DNA from: [Clostridium] saccharolyticum WM1
GTDB taxonomy: Bacteria; Bacillota; Clostridia; Lachnospirales; Lachnospiraceae
Assembly: GCF_000144625.1 (NCBI RefSeq)
Contig: NC_014376.1
Location: forward strand, 2,542,001-2,606,000
DNA length: 64,000 bases
Direction: 5' to 3'
Each line of letters begins with the position of its first letter. Position 1 is the stretch's first letter. Below the pieces are notes generated by a model. It was given only the letters and a program-made list of their open reading frames with translations. It was not told where the DNA came from and searched no databases. Positions 18,532 to 27,904 of the stretch are shown here, piece by piece. The position numbers and the translations under genes are program-made.

Positions 18532-20319
18532 TTACCCATGGTATCCGGGCATAAAGGTATTCTTTTCTATCATAGAACCATAGGGAACCGCCGGAAGGTG
18601 AATAAGGATCACAGTTCCTTCATCTGGCTCCGATTCAATGGTCAGGCCATACTTTTCCCCAAAATACAGCTTGATCCTTTCATTGACATTTTTAACACCA
18701 ATACCTGAACCCTTTTTGGAAGTGACATGAACCTGATCAGAAAACAAACCAGCCACTTGGTCTGCCGTCATTCCAAGGCCATTGTCCTTCACCACAAAGT
18801 AAAGGTCATCTCCTGTTTTCCAGACCTTTAGTATGATCTCTCCATCCCCATCCATAAACTCCATTCCATGATAAATAGCATTTTCCACAAGAGGCTGTAA
18901 AACCAGCTTTAAGCTTGCAAGTTCAAGACATTCCTCCGTTGCATCTATCTCATAAGTGAATTTGTTTTTAAAACGCATCTGCTGGATCATTAAATAATTC
19001 CTGACGTGCTCCAATTCGTCCTTAACCGTGATAATGCTCTTACCCTTGCTTAAGCTGATCCGGAAAAACCGGGCCAGGGCAGTGACTGCTTTGACTGCTT
19101 CTGCCTTTTGTTCGTTTTCTATCATCCACACAATGATATCAAGGGTATTATAGAGGAAATGGGGATTGATCTGGGACTGTAAGGTATCAAATTCCTGTTT
19201 TCTCTTGGCCTCATGCTCTGCCACTATGTCATCCATCAGGACCCGGATCTGTTTTGCCATGTTTTTAATGGAATTCCCCAGATGCTGGATTTCATAGGAA
19301 CCTCCGATGGATATAGGGGTTTCTAAATTTCCTTCCTCCAGGACTCCTACGGATTTTTCCAGCTCCTTAATGGGGTTGGTAATGCGGGAGGAAATATAGG
19401 AATTGATCAAGGCAAGTATAAACAGGATCAGGGTGATAAGGAATACAATAAAGAGCCTGGTCTTAATGGAGTTTAAGGAAACCACATTTTTAGGAGTTAC
19501 CCCAATGATCTTCCAACCGGTATAACCGATGGATTTTACTGTGATGATCCGGGTTTCCCCCTGGAATTCCTCCCGGTGGTTTCCATCCTTATAATCGGCG
19601 GCCACCAGATTGTTTTCCTGCATTCTGCCGGAATCAATGAGCTGGATCTTGGGATGGTACAGGATCTGGCCGTCATTGCTGATTAAATACACATATCCGC
19701 CCTTCCCTGTGGTTACTCCATCAAAAAGATGTTCCAGGCTGGAATAACTTAAATCCACCAGCAGTACCCCCTGGGTGGTAGAGGTACCCTCCGTCAGTTC
19801 CACGGCTCTTGATAAGGATATCACCCAGCGGTACTGGTTTTCATTGCTGTCAAAAACATACTGGACATGAGGATAGGAGAAATGTTGATTTTCTGTCTTT
19901 TCCAGCGCATTTATAAACCAGTTCTCCCTGGTTACATCAAGACCGCTTTTCAGTCTTGCGGCAGGGACTGATTCCACCATGGTGCCTGATTGTGTAAAAA
20001 GAGCAATGTTGTCCACGTTGTCCTTGTTGTTATCATACAGGAGCGTAATTTCGTTATTAATGGATTCCGAGGAAAGATCGGCATTTTTCACGGCTCCGTA
20101 ATACAGGGAATCCGACAGCTTCATGACCGTTAGTAAATAGGACTCCACAGACCTGGCTACCTGGTTGATGAGGCTTTGGTTTTCCTCCTGCACCATTTCC
20201 CCCACCTGAGTAGAAAGACGCTGGTATAAGGAAAAGGTGATCAAAAGGCTGGCTGCCAGAGCAGTCACGGTAAAATATACAAATATGGTATAACGAATGC
20301 TGATATTCTTTCTTTCCAT
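18532..20319 (-). CDS. LytS/YesM-type sensor histidine kinase of the mgl locus
   Basis: This 595-residue membrane kinase has TM helices near 10-35 and 290-310, with a Cache-type extracellular domain between them, followed by HAMP. The His_kinase region carries the phospho-acceptor motif INPHFLYNTLD. The ATPase domain has LQPLVENAIYHG, DNGLGMT, GSGIGVKNV and DEGTVILIHLP. Its start overlaps the regulator stop by one base (TAATG). The last residues (FMPGYHG) are encoded by a copy of the dispersed 51-bp-family repeat, so the repeat appears to have inserted at the 3' end of the gene. With the two anchored binding-like proteins it probably senses a sugar for mglBAC control. Confidence 0.92.
   Translation of the reverse strand: MERKNISIRYTIFVYFTVTALAASLLITFSLYQRLSTQVGEMVQEENQSLINQVARSVESYLLTVMKLSDSLYYGAVKNADLSSESINNEITLLYDNNKDNVDNIALFTQSGTMVESVPAARLKSGLDVTRENWFINALEKTENQHFSYPHVQYVFDSNENQYRWVISLSRAVELTEGTSTTQGVLLVDLSYSSLEHLFDGVTTGKGGYVYLISNDGQILYHPKIQLIDSGRMQENNLVAADYKDGNHREEFQGETRIITVKSIGYTGWKIIGVTPKNVVSLNSIKTRLFIVFLITLILFILALINSYISSRITNPIKELEKSVGVLEEGNLETPISIGGSYEIQHLGNSIKNMAKQIRVLMDDIVAEHEAKRKQEFDTLQSQINPHFLYNTLDIIVWMIENEQKAEAVKAVTALARFFRISLSKGKSIITVKDELEHVRNYLMIQQMRFKNKFTYEIDATEECLELASLKLVLQPLVENAIYHGMEFMDGDGEIILKVWKTGDDLYFVVKDNGLGMTADQVAGLFSDQVHVTSKKGSGIGVKNVNERIKLYFGEKYGLTIESEPDEGTVILIHLPAVPYGSMIEKNTFMPGYHG
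18535..18562. repeat. Repeat-family copy forming the 3' end of the kinase gene
   Basis: The sequence TATCCGGGCATAAAGGTATT matches the core of the clpX-clpP repeat unit. It covers the stop region of the kinase gene and encodes its last few residues. Confidence 0.5.
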
Positions 20320-21935
20320 TACCTGGCTCCGCGGAATTTAGTTGGTGATACTCCAAATTTTTTCTTAAATACATAACTAAAATAGTTCTGCTCCTGATAT
20401 CCTACCTTCGCTGCCACCACATAGGTCTTATCATCGGTTTTATTAAGCAGTTCCACCGCCTTGTTCAGCCGGACATCCGTCAGATATGCGATATAGGCCT
20501 GTCCGGTTTCCTTTTTGAACATGGTCGAAAAATAAGCCGGGCTCATGTGAAGGTGGCGGCATATCATCTCTACAGAAAGATCCGGATTTTGATAGTGGTC
20601 CATAATATACTGCTTTGCTTCCTGGATCACCTGGCGGGTGGTGATATCACGCTCCTGATTAATAGACTGGTTCATCTTTCCTGCAATTTTAAAAAGCCAC
20701 TGGCCGAATTCTTCTTTTTTCTTAATTTTATGAAAAATTTCCATGTCCTTCAGCTCCCCGCCCATGATATCCTCAAGAGCCAGGTCATACTGCTGCATCA
20801 TCTGCAGGACACTGTTTAGAACCCCGAACATATAAACCTGCTGCTGGCGGTAATGCACCTTTGCATATTCCATCTTTTCTATGATCCTGGTGACTGCTGC
20901 TTCGATTTTTTCATCGGGGCCAAACTTTATGGCCGAGATTAAATCAGCCTCAGTAATGCTGTCAAATTCCAGCTTTCCCACTCCCACCGGTTCCATATCA
21001 TTGATGTAAATGGTAGTCCCCCTTCCGGCTATGGCTTTATAGCCCAGGGCATCAATGGAGGACTGGTATGCCTCCCGGAAACCGGAAAGCTCCCGGAAGC
21101 TTTTTCCGATGCCCATGGTAACAAGGACCTCCAGAATCCTCTTTGTTTCCTTGCAGATATCTCCCAGCACATCAATCAGCCCTGTGGTGGAGTTGTCATC
21201 ATCAAGAGCTACAATCACTACCATCTCCGCCTCTGAAACAGACTGGAAAAGGGCAAACCGGCAGTACCCCTCCAGCTTCTCTCGTACAATCTGCATGACG
21301 GAAATAGGAATCAGTTCTTTCTCATTATGAAGGGAAAGGGTTTCTCTCACATCTCCTTTTTCTACATCTATGGCAACAATGATTAATTTTCTGGCACCCA
21401 TGACAGGCACCCCATACTCCTTAAGCTTTTGTTCCACCATTTCCTCCGGAAGATTTTTGTGCACCAGGTCATTAAAAAACTGCTCCCTGATGATGGGAAG
21501 GCTTTTCCGGTAATTTTCCCGAAGTCGGCTTAAATTCCTTTTTTCTTCTATTTCCATATCAAGATTCCCCTTGATCCTTTTTAATATGGATGTCAGTTCT
21601 TCCACGTTAACCGGCTTTAAGATGTACTCTGTCACATTCAGCTTAATCGCTCTTTGGGCGTATTCAAAATCATCATAGCCGGAAAAGATCACCACCTTCA
21701 TGGATGGATACCGCTGCCGTACTTTTTCGGCAAGGGCCAGGCCATCCATATAAGGCATCCGAATGTCCGTCAAAACCACGTCGGGTTCCAAAACCTCAAT
21801 CTTTTCCATGGCATCTTCCCCATTTTCCGCATCGCCCACCACCCGGAATCCGGCCGACTGCCATTCGATTTTCTTTATGATGCTTTTACGCACTTCCTCT
21901 TCGTCATCTACTAAAATTATGCTGTATAAATCCAT
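20319..21935 (-). CDS. YesN/AraC-type response regulator of the mgl locus
   Basis: This 538-residue regulator has an N-terminal receiver with acidic pair Asp10-Asp11 and phospho-acceptor Asp57 (VVLTDIRMP). A long central region follows, and then a C-terminal AraC-type double helix-turn-helix (about 440-538, LSVEMICRHLHMSPAYFSTMF and VGYQEQNYFSYVFKKKFGVSP). It is the first gene of the run regulator-kinase-anchored sensors-mglBAC. The expected target is the mglB promoter. ATG 21935 is preceded by AAAAGGGGAAGAACAGC. Confidence 0.93.
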   Translation of the reverse strand: MDLYSIILVDDEEEVRKSIIKKIEWQSAGFRVVGDAENGEDAMEKIEVLEPDVVLTDIRMPYMDGLALAEKVRQRYPSMKVVIFSGYDDFEYAQRAIKLNVTEYILKPVNVEELTSILKRIKGNLDMEIEEKRNLSRLRENYRKSLPIIREQFFNDLVHKNLPEEMVEQKLKEYGVPVMGARKLIIVAIDVEKGDVRETLSLHNEKELIPISVMQIVREKLEGYCRFALFQSVSEAEMVVIVALDDDNSTTGLIDVLGDICKETKRILEVLVTMGIGKSFRELSGFREAYQSSIDALGYKAIAGRGTTIYINDMEPVGVGKLEFDSITEADLISAIKFGPDEKIEAAVTRIIEKMEYAKVHYRQQQVYMFGVLNSVLQMMQQYDLALEDIMGGELKDMEIFHKIKKKEEFGQWLFKIAGKMNQSINQERDITTRQVIQEAKQYIMDHYQNPDLSVEMICRHLHMSPAYFSTMFKKETGQAYIAYLTDVRLNKAVELLNKTDDKTYVVAAKVGYQEQNYFSYVFKKKFGVSPTKFRGAR

Positions 21936-22001
21936 GCTGTTCTTCCCCTTTTATAAATCTCTTTGGGTATGCCTATACGCCCAAATAAGCAAGCAACCAG
22001 G

Positions 22002-22649
22002 TCACGGCTGCTGTATCTGATAAAGCAGCGCATTTACGATTGCCGCCGCCACATTGCTTCCTCCCTTTCTTCCCTTTGCCACAATAAAAGGAATGTCAGG
22101 AAGAGACATGATCAATTCTTTTGACTGGACCACATTGACAAACCCTACCGGAACACCGATGATCAGCCTGGGGCATATTATCCCCTCCTTTATTAGTTCA
22201 TAAAGGCGAACAAGGGCAGTAGGGGCGTTACCCACTGCAAAAATACAGTCCTCCGATAACTTGGCCGCCTTATCCATGCTGGCATAAGCCCGGGTGGTAT
22301 GGTGAAGCATTGCATATTCCGCCACATCCTCATCGGACATAAAGCAGCTGATGCTGCAGCCGTTGCGTTTGAGGGCTTTTTTATTGATTCCTGCCATTCC
22401 CATGTTGGTATCCGTAATGATCCGGACGCCTTCTTTTAATGCCTTAATCCCTTCCAGCACGGCGTGGGGAGAAAATATTAAATTGTCCGCATAGTCAAAA
22501 TCAGCAGTGGTGTGGATCACCCGCTTGATTACGGGTTCGTATTCTGGGTTAAGGACTTTTCCCCCAAGCTCCATGGTTATCAGCTCAAAACTTCTCTTTT
22601 CTATTTCCTCGGGCAGTACCCGCTCCAGCGCTAATTCTTTGCTTTTCAT
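22002..22649 (-). CDS. cbiC: Precorrin-8X (cobalt-precorrin-8) methylmutase CbiC
   Basis: CbiC moves a methyl group from C-11 to C-12 to form the cobyrinate skeleton in cobalamin synthesis. The catalytic histidine lies in the motif VIHTTADFDYADNL. Later family motifs are ITDTNMGMAGI, FAVGNAPTAL, GVPVGFVN and AKGRKGGSNVAAAIVNALL. Length is 215 residues, normal. The start at 22649 has AAAGGAAGTACAA upstream. It is the last gene of the first cob operon, 329 bases after cbiP. That gap holds the structured repeat element and the tandem array, so co-transcription would carry them between the two genes. Confidence 0.95.
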   Translation of the reverse strand: MKSKELALERVLPEEIEKRSFELITMELGGKVLNPEYEPVIKRVIHTTADFDYADNLIFSPHAVLEGIKALKEGVRIITDTNMGMAGINKKALKRNGCSISCFMSDEDVAEYAMLHHTTRAYASMDKAAKLSEDCIFAVGNAPTALVRLYELIKEGIICPRLIIGVPVGFVNVVQSKELIMSLPDIPFIVAKGRKGGSNVAAAIVNALLYQIQQP

Positions 22650-22704
22650 TTGTACTTCCTTTCATTTGTTTGTTGGGAGGGGTGGTTCTTGGTAGTGATT
22701 TTGG

Positions 22705-22872
22705 GGAGGTTTTCGTCCGCAGTGGTGCTGGTAAAACCGGAGGTTTTCGTCCGCAGTGGTACTGACAAAACCGGAGGTTTTCGTCCGCAGTGGTACTGGT
22801 AAAACCGGAGTTTTCGTCCGCAGTGGTGCTGGTAAAACCGGAGTTTTCGTCCGCAGTGGAGCTGACAAAACC
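22705..22872. repeat. Tandem array of five 33-34-bp units between cbiP and cbiC
   Basis: Units start at 22705, 22739, 22773, 22807 and 22840. Each reads GGAGGTTTTCGTCCGCAGTG (one G missing in the last two), then G-T/A-R-CTG-RY and AAAACC. In each unit the ends can pair (GGTTTT with AAAACC), so the transcript would be a string of similar hairpins. Variation is concentrated at a few positions. There are no spacers. The fifth unit continues into the 126-bp structured element, of which the unit looks like an amplified end. Short minus-strand open frames run through it in two frames, but they have no independent support. Confidence 0.92.
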
Positions 22873-22976
22873 GGAGGTTTTGCCAGCTCACGGGCATTCG
22901 CCCTATGAAATAGGCCATGAAAAGATTTTCTTATGTGCGGGCACAACGAAAATCTTCTCCTGTCCTATTTCTCACT
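22851..22976 (-). repeat. 126-bp structured repeat element, copy 1, directly after the cbiP stop
   Basis: Together with 33693-33818 this forms a pair of closely similar copies. Read on the minus strand, the ends pair (GCAGTG with CACTGC). Inside are GAAATAGG/CCTATTTC enclosing AGATTTTC/GAAAATCT, then the tetraloop hairpin GGGC-GAAT-GCCC, then a 14-bp stem GAGCTGGCAAAACC with a TCC loop. It begins within a few bases of the cbiP stop codon and so lies in the cbiP 3' leader region. It merges with the tandem array. Confidence 0.88.
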
Positions 22977-22978
22977 GC

Positions 22979-24502
22979 TCATTGCTTTCTGAACATTATC
23001 CCATAAATCTGGTCCATGTCAAGGCTGGTCCTTAATTGGGCGGCAAGACGGTCATATTGTTCTTCTTTGTATTCCTGATAGTTAAATCCGTCATCCAGTT
23101 CCATGGATATCCCCTTTTTTTCTGCAAGGGACTTTACAATGGTCATTGCAATCCCTTCTTTATCAAAGAAGCCGTGGATATAGGTGCCGTAAACATTTCC
23201 CCTTTGGCAGCCATCCATTTTTGCCAGGCGGGAGCCTGACTGGCTTTCCATAACATAGGCAAGAGGCGGTACGGATCTGGTGGTTTCTCCCATGTGGATC
23301 TCATAGCCTTCCACCTCCATGCCTGACAGTTCCTCAAAGATTCCTCCTACAGAGGAACAGGAGCCGGACACTCTTGTCCTGGTCTTTTCCTTTCCAAATA
23401 CCGTACGGACCGGCAGAAGTCCCATGCCCCGTACGGATGAGACGGCCGTTTCCGATTCCACCTGGAAGGGGTCAGATATGCTTTCTCCAAGCATCTGGAA
23501 GCCTCCGCAGATGCCGAATATGGGGATTTCCCTGGCTTTAAGCTTTAAGATGGCCGCCTCCAGGCCGCTTTCTCTCAGCCAAAGTAAGTCTTCCACAGTA
23601 TTCTTGCTTCCAGGTAAAATGGCCATATCCGGATTTCCCAGATCAGATACACGGTCCACATACCGCAGGCACACCCTTGGGATTGATGAAAAGACCTGGA
23701 AATCCGTGAAATTGGATATTCTGGGCATCCGGATGACAGCGATCTCAACAGCAGTCCGGTCCGTTCTGGCCGTTCCTGCCAGATGATTTCCAAGGCTGTC
23801 CTCATCTTCTAAATCCACATCCATATAGGGAACCACACCAGCCACCGGAATGGAAAGCTGCTTTTCGATCATGTCCAGCCCCGGTTCCAGAATGGTTTTG
23901 TCTCCTCGGAATTTGTTAACGATCAAACCTTTTATTAAGGCTTTTTCATCAGGCTCCAAAAGCATCACGGTTCCGTAAAGCTGTGCAAACACGCCTCCCC
24001 GGTCAATGTCGCCCACCAAAAGTACGGGAGCATCCGCCATTTTTGCCATTCCCATATTTACGATATCATCCTGCTTTAAATTGATCTCCGCCGGGCTGCC
24101 GGCTCCTTCTATGACGATGATATCGTATTCCTGGGAAAGCTTATGAAATGCCCGTTCAATCTCCGGCACCAATGTTTTCTTGTATGCAAAATACTCTCTG
24201 GCTAGCATATTTCCTATGGATATGCCATTTACAATTACCTGGGCCCCCATGTCATTGGTTGGCTTTAACAGGATGGGGTTCATGGCTGCCTCCGGCTTTA
24301 CTCCCGCCGCTTCCGCCTGGACCGCCTGGGCCCGTCCCATTTCCAGCCCTTCCTCCGTAATATAGGAATTCAAAGCCATATTCTGGGATTTGAAAGGGGC
24401 CACCCGGTAGCCATCCTGCTTGAAGATCCGGCATAATCCGGCCGCAATCAGGCTTTTTCCTGCATTGGACATGGTCCCCTGTATCATAATCGTCTTTGCC
24501 AT
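22979..24502 (-). CDS. cbiP: Cobyric acid synthase CbiP/CobQ
   Basis: This 507-residue cytoplasmic enzyme amidates four carboxylates of adenosyl-cobyrinic diamide using glutamine and ATP. The N-terminal ATP-binding domain starts [15 protein letters not shown]. The C-terminal class-I glutamine amidotransferase domain has nucleophile motif [12 protein letters not shown] and the catalytic histidine region [10 protein letters not shown]. The length matches the family. Its ATG lies 4 bases after the cobD stop. It is the fifth gene of the cobS operon, and its stop codon is followed at once by the 126-bp element. Confidence 0.96.
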   Translation of the reverse strand: MAKTIMIQGTMSNAGKSLIAAGLCRIFKQDGYRVAPFKSQNMALNSYITEEGLEMGRAQAVQAEAAGVKPEAAMNPILLKPTNDMGAQVIVNGISIGNMLAREYFAYKKTLVPEIERAFHKLSQEYDIIVIEGAGSPAEINLKQDDIVNMGMAKMADAPVLLVGDIDRGGVFAQLYGTVMLLEPDEKALIKGLIVNKFRGDKTILEPGLDMIEKQLSIPVAGVVPYMDVDLEDEDSLGNHLAGTARTDRTAVEIAVIRMPRISNFTDFQVFSSIPRVCLRYVDRVSDLGNPDMAILPGSKNTVEDLLWLRESGLEAAILKLKAREIPIFGICGGFQMLGESISDPFQVESETAVSSVRGMGLLPVRTVFGKEKTRTRVSGSCSSVGGIFEELSGMEVEGYEIHMGETTRSVPPLAYVMESQSGSRLAKMDGCQRGNVYGTYIHGFFDKEGIAMTIVKSLAEKKGISMELDDGFNYQEYKEEQYDRLAAQLRTSLDMDQIYGIMFRKQ

Positions 24503-24506
24503 TTGG

Positions 24507-25595
24507 TTATTTCCCTTCTGTCACTATGGATTTCAATATAGAAAGAAATGCTTCATTTTCCTTCCGCTGCTTGACGCAGATGCGGTAATAGGTATGGTCA
24601 AGCCCTCTGTAGTTGAAACAGGAACGTATGAGTACTTTCCTGTCCAGAAGCTGTTTATAAAGAAGCTTTTCCCGGATAAGGGCTTTTGGCCTTAAATCCT
24701 TAAAAAAGATATAATTGGCCATGGAGTCAAAAACCTGAAAACCAAGATCAGAAAGGGCTGATTTTAAATACTCCCGTTCACAGCTGATTAACTGTCTTGT
24801 TTTCTCCACGTATGATCTTTCTTTAAGAGCCGCCTCTCCTGCCGCCTGGGCTATGCTTGAGACGCTCCAGGGCTGGCGTATAAGATTCATTTGGTCCAAA
24901 ACCTCTTTTTGGCTGCATATTCCATAACCCAGGCGCAGCCCGGCCATGGCGTAGAGCTTTGTAAATGCTTTTAAAAGAAACACGTTCTCATAACCGCCGC
25001 GGCCTATGAGATCAAGAACCGAATACTGTTCCGGTTCCTGCAGGAATTCATTAAAGCATTCGTCCACCACGCAAAAGATCCCATGATCCCTGCAATATTC
25101 CAGAATCTCTGCCATGCCTTCCTTGTTCACAGCAAAGCCGGTTGGATTGTTGGGGTTGCATAAAAACAGCATCTGAAAATCCAGCCCGCTTTTTTCCAGC
25201 CAGTTTTTCAGTTCCTTTTCCCTTAGCTGAAACCCGTTTTCCTTCTTTAGGTCAAAATACGCCACGTTACAGGAGGACGCTTTAAGGGCCTGTTCGTATT
25301 CCAGAAAAGAAGGGGCAATCAGCAGAGCGTTTTTCGGTTTCAATGCCTGAACGATTTGAAAAATCAGATCCGCTGCCCCATTTCCGCAAATGAGGTACTC
25401 CGGAGGAATGCCGTGAAATCCGGAAAGCTCTTTGCGAAGTTTCATGGATCGGCTGTCCGGGTAACAGGCGCACTGATCTGCTGCTTTATAAACAGCCTCT
25501 TTAACTCCCCTGGGAAGTCCAAGGGGACTTAAATTGGCAGAATAGTCCATTATCACGTTATTCGTATAAATATCACCGCCATGCTGGTATTCCAT
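24507..25595 (-). CDS. cobD: Threonine-phosphate decarboxylase-type PLP aminotransferase CobD
   Basis: CobD makes (R)-1-amino-2-propanol phosphate, the linker between the corrin ring and the nucleotide loop. The 362-residue fold-type I PLP enzyme has HGGDIY and [10 protein letters not shown] near the N terminus. The substrate and cofactor motif CNPNNPTG is present, with the PLP lysine in [20 protein letters not shown] and a C-terminal arginine motif YYRICVK. A histidinol-phosphate aminotransferase role is possible from sequence alone, but its place between cbiB and cbiP favours CobD. ATG 25595 follows CAGGAGAAAAATGAT. Confidence 0.92.
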   Translation of the reverse strand: MEYQHGGDIYTNNVIMDYSANLSPLGLPRGVKEAVYKAADQCACYPDSRSMKLRKELSGFHGIPPEYLICGNGAADLIFQIVQALKPKNALLIAPSFLEYEQALKASSCNVAYFDLKKENGFQLREKELKNWLEKSGLDFQMLFLCNPNNPTGFAVNKEGMAEILEYCRDHGIFCVVDECFNEFLQEPEQYSVLDLIGRGGYENVFLLKAFTKLYAMAGLRLGYGICSQKEVLDQMNLIRQPWSVSSIAQAAGEAALKERSYVEKTRQLISCEREYLKSALSDLGFQVFDSMANYIFFKDLRPKALIREKLLYKQLLDRKVLIRSCFNYRGLDHTYYRICVKQRKENEAFLSILKSIVTEGK

Positions 25596-25624
25596 ATCAT
25601 TTTTCTCCTGGTCAATAATTGTGA

Positions 25625-26620
25625 TTAAAAAACTATAATAAACAGCAGAAATACGGGGAACAGCCCTATCAGATAGGTAACGGTCATTAAGTGATTTGCC
25701 CTTAGGATGTCCTTGTATTCTACCGGCCTAACCGGATCTCCAATGGTGGGCTTTTCATATAGCTTTCCAAAATAATAAGCATTTCCTGCAAGCTGGATCT
25801 GCAATGCTCCTGCACAGACCGCTTCTGTCTGGGCTGAATTGGGACTTTTGTGGTTGAACCGGTCCCTTTTAAACATCTTCAGGCCGTTCCTGCCGCTGTA
25901 TGGGTTTCCTTTTCTCTTGATTCCATACAAAAACTGACACACATACCCTGCTCCTATCATAAGGGCCGCAGATAACCGGGCCGGTATGAAATTACAGATA
26001 TCATCAAGCCTGGCCGCTGCCCGCCCAAACCAGAGGTACCGTTCATTTTTATAGCCTACCATGGAATCCATGGTATTTACCGCCTTATACAAAAACACTC
26101 CCACACCTCCAAAAAGAGCCATGCAGAGCAGAGGGGCTATGATTCCATCTGAAGTGTTTTCCGCCACGGTTTCCACCGCCGCCTTTGTAATGCCCTCTTC
26201 TGATAAGTCTTTTGTATCACGGCCTACAATCATGGATACGGCCGCTCTGGCCCCTTCCACATCTCCATTTAAGAACGCCTTATAGACCTTCATGCTTTCC
26301 TCCCGCAGGGAACGCCATGCCATCATCTGGCCGCACATCACGCTTTCTATGAGAAATCCGGCATAGGGGGAAAGATAATAAGCAGTCCATAGGATTGTCC
26401 CGGATAGGGCGCCTGTGACCAATAGCACAAGAATCACCAGCCATAAACCGGCTCTCCTTTCCCCTGTTTCTCCTTTAGGAAATCTTTTCCTGAGCTTTTT
26501 CTCCAGCCAGCTTATAAGCGAGCCCATCCCGCAGACCGGATGCCAAAGGAAACGGGGATCTCCAAAGCATAAATCCAGAAAGCATCCTGCCAGCACTGCT
26601 GCTAAATGTAGTCTTATCAT
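25625..26620 (-). CDS. cbiB: Adenosylcobinamide-phosphate synthase CbiB
   Basis: CbiB is an integral membrane enzyme that joins aminopropanol phosphate to adenosylcobyric acid. The 331-residue product has family motifs FGDPRFLWHPVCGMG, AVETVAENTSDGIIAPL and YKAVNTMDSMVGY, with several hydrophobic segments and a FNHKSPNSAQTEAV motif. ATG 26620 is chosen because AGGA lies 8 bases upstream and the family start pattern follows. The longer frame begins with a TTG inside the preceding gene. It belongs to the cobS operon. Confidence 0.95.
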   Translation of the reverse strand: MIRLHLAAVLAGCFLDLCFGDPRFLWHPVCGMGSLISWLEKKLRKRFPKGETGERRAGLWLVILVLLVTGALSGTILWTAYYLSPYAGFLIESVMCGQMMAWRSLREESMKVYKAFLNGDVEGARAAVSMIVGRDTKDLSEEGITKAAVETVAENTSDGIIAPLLCMALFGGVGVFLYKAVNTMDSMVGYKNERYLWFGRAAARLDDICNFIPARLSAALMIGAGYVCQFLYGIKRKGNPYSGRNGLKMFKRDRFNHKSPNSAQTEAVCAGALQIQLAGNAYYFGKLYEKPTIGDPVRPVEYKDILRANHLMTVTYLIGLFPVFLLFIIVF

Positions 26621-26642
26621 GTTCCATTTCCTGACCTTTTGT

Positions 26643-27065
26643 CTATTTAATCCGAGATGCAATTCCGCATACCATGCGGTAAACCTCTTCTGAGGTCCGG
26701 GCTAACCCTACAGACGCCCTTCCCGACACTTCTCTCCATTCCCTTTCTCCAGGATCCATGGGCACGATGCCGCAGCCCAGTTCATTGGAGGTAATAATAA
26801 CATGGGGGTTTTGCTGCCGGACCGCTGAAAGAAAGTCATCAACGCTTTTTCCTTCTTTTAAAAGCCGCCTTATATACTCATGAAGACCATGGATGATCCG
26901 GCATTTCATGGCAGCTTCAAAGCTGTCCCTGGAGCCTTCTGCAATCTCATACTCTTCCCTTTTTTCATTATAACACGCTGGTGAATCAAGGGGATACGCT
27001 TTCTTTGCCAGCTCCACGGCAAAGGCCAGCTTTCCCTGCCACGCTCCGCCTACAATCAATATCAT
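26643..27065 (-). CDS. Short, degenerate CobU-like protein (adenosylcobinamide kinase family)
   Basis: CobU phosphorylates adenosylcobinamide and transfers GMP to it. This 140-residue relative is much shorter than the usual 180-190. The P-loop reads GGAWQGKLA instead of GGSGSGKSE, so the Ser/Thr after the lysine is lost. The segment that carries the guanylylated histidine in full-length enzymes is not recognisable. The C-terminal half is well kept: IITSNELGCGIVPMD, REVSGRASVGLA and YRMVCGIASRIK. A canonical CobU is encoded at 59115-59693. This copy may be a pseudo-enzyme or retain only part of the activity. It sits between cobS and cbiB with a good ribosome-binding site (GAGGAAACC). Confidence 0.85.
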   Translation of the reverse strand: MILIVGGAWQGKLAFAVELAKKAYPLDSPACYNEKREEYEIAEGSRDSFEAAMKCRIIHGLHEYIRRLLKEGKSVDDFLSAVRQQNPHVIITSNELGCGIVPMDPGEREWREVSGRASVGLARTSEEVYRMVCGIASRIK

Positions 27066-27083
27066 GGTTTCCTCTCCCCTCTT

Positions 27084-27851
27084 TTACAGTGGCACCAGAT
27101 GGGATACAGCAGCCAGTCCTGCCACAAGGGCCAGCTCGCATATCTGAAGAAAATATCCCGCCAGATCGCCGGTAATCCCTCCAAACTCCCGCTTTGCCAT
27201 GGCATAATAATACCAATAAATCAGAAGAGAGATCAAAAGGGTTGCAACAGCAGGCATCATTCCGCCCACATACCAGATTCCCCACTCCGCCGCTGCCAGA
27301 TACAAAACCATCACAACAGCCACAGCCCTCTTTTGGGCGGCCCCGGAAAAGGAGGCTGCAAGCCCGCTTTCCTTTGCCATGGGAAATGTGACAACGGACA
27401 GGCCGCTTAAGGCCCTTGTAATTACAAAGGTTATGCAAAAGACCGGTACCATGGACGGTCGCATTTCCAAAAAAGCGGTCAGATAGAGAACCAGGTATAC
27501 ACCGCAGCCGATGATGGCAAACGCACCTGTATGAGGATCCTTTAATATCTCAAGCTTTTTCTTCCTGTCCTTATGAGAAGACCTGGCATCCACCACATCC
27601 AAAAATCCATCCATATGGATGCCTCCTGTAACCAGGATCGGAATTACCACAGGAAGAATCTGTCCGAAATGGCGAAAACCAAGAGCATTGCAGCCAAGAA
27701 CGACTGAAACGTTCAGCAGGCCGATGACTGCTCCGATAAGGGGAAAGAAACACATCACATATTTCATCCGCTCCTTTGTCCATTCCAGTTGGGGCATTGG
27801 AACACGGGAGTACATGGAAAACGCAATAACCAGGCTGCCAAAAAGATTCAT
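27084..27851 (-). CDS. cobS: Adenosylcobinamide-GDP ribazoletransferase (cobalamin synthase) CobS
   Basis: CobS is a membrane enzyme that joins GDP-cobinamide to alpha-ribazole in the last steps of cobalamin synthesis. The 255-residue product has the metal-binding motif GGIHMDGFLDVVDA (about residues 56-69), LKDPHTGAFAIIG and several hydrophobic helices. ATG 27851 is chosen for its strong AGGAGGTGGATT site; the upstream start at 27887 lacks one. It is the first gene of the first cob operon, and a good promoter lies about 50 bases upstream. Confidence 0.95.
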   Translation of the reverse strand: MNLFGSLVIAFSMYSRVPMPQLEWTKERMKYVMCFFPLIGAVIGLLNVSVVLGCNALGFRHFGQILPVVIPILVTGGIHMDGFLDVVDARSSHKDRKKKLEILKDPHTGAFAIIGCGVYLVLYLTAFLEMRPSMVPVFCITFVITRALSGLSVVTFPMAKESGLAASFSGAAQKRAVAVVMVLYLAAAEWGIWYVGGMMPAVATLLISLLIYWYYYAMAKREFGGITGDLAGYFLQICELALVAGLAAVSHLVPL

Positions 27852-27904
27852 AATCCACCTCCTCACGATGCTTAAACCAGGCAGCACGCCCGGTATTTAA
27901 AATT

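Noticed and set aside
22705..22872. CRISPR array
   Set aside because: The units are contiguous with no unique spacers, and no cas genes are present. It is a plain tandem repeat.
22646..22946. Two minus-strand proteins of 90-94 residues made of repeated PLRTKT / CGRK motifs
   Set aside because: They are translations of the 34-bp array in two frames, without family pattern or a convincing ribosome-binding site.
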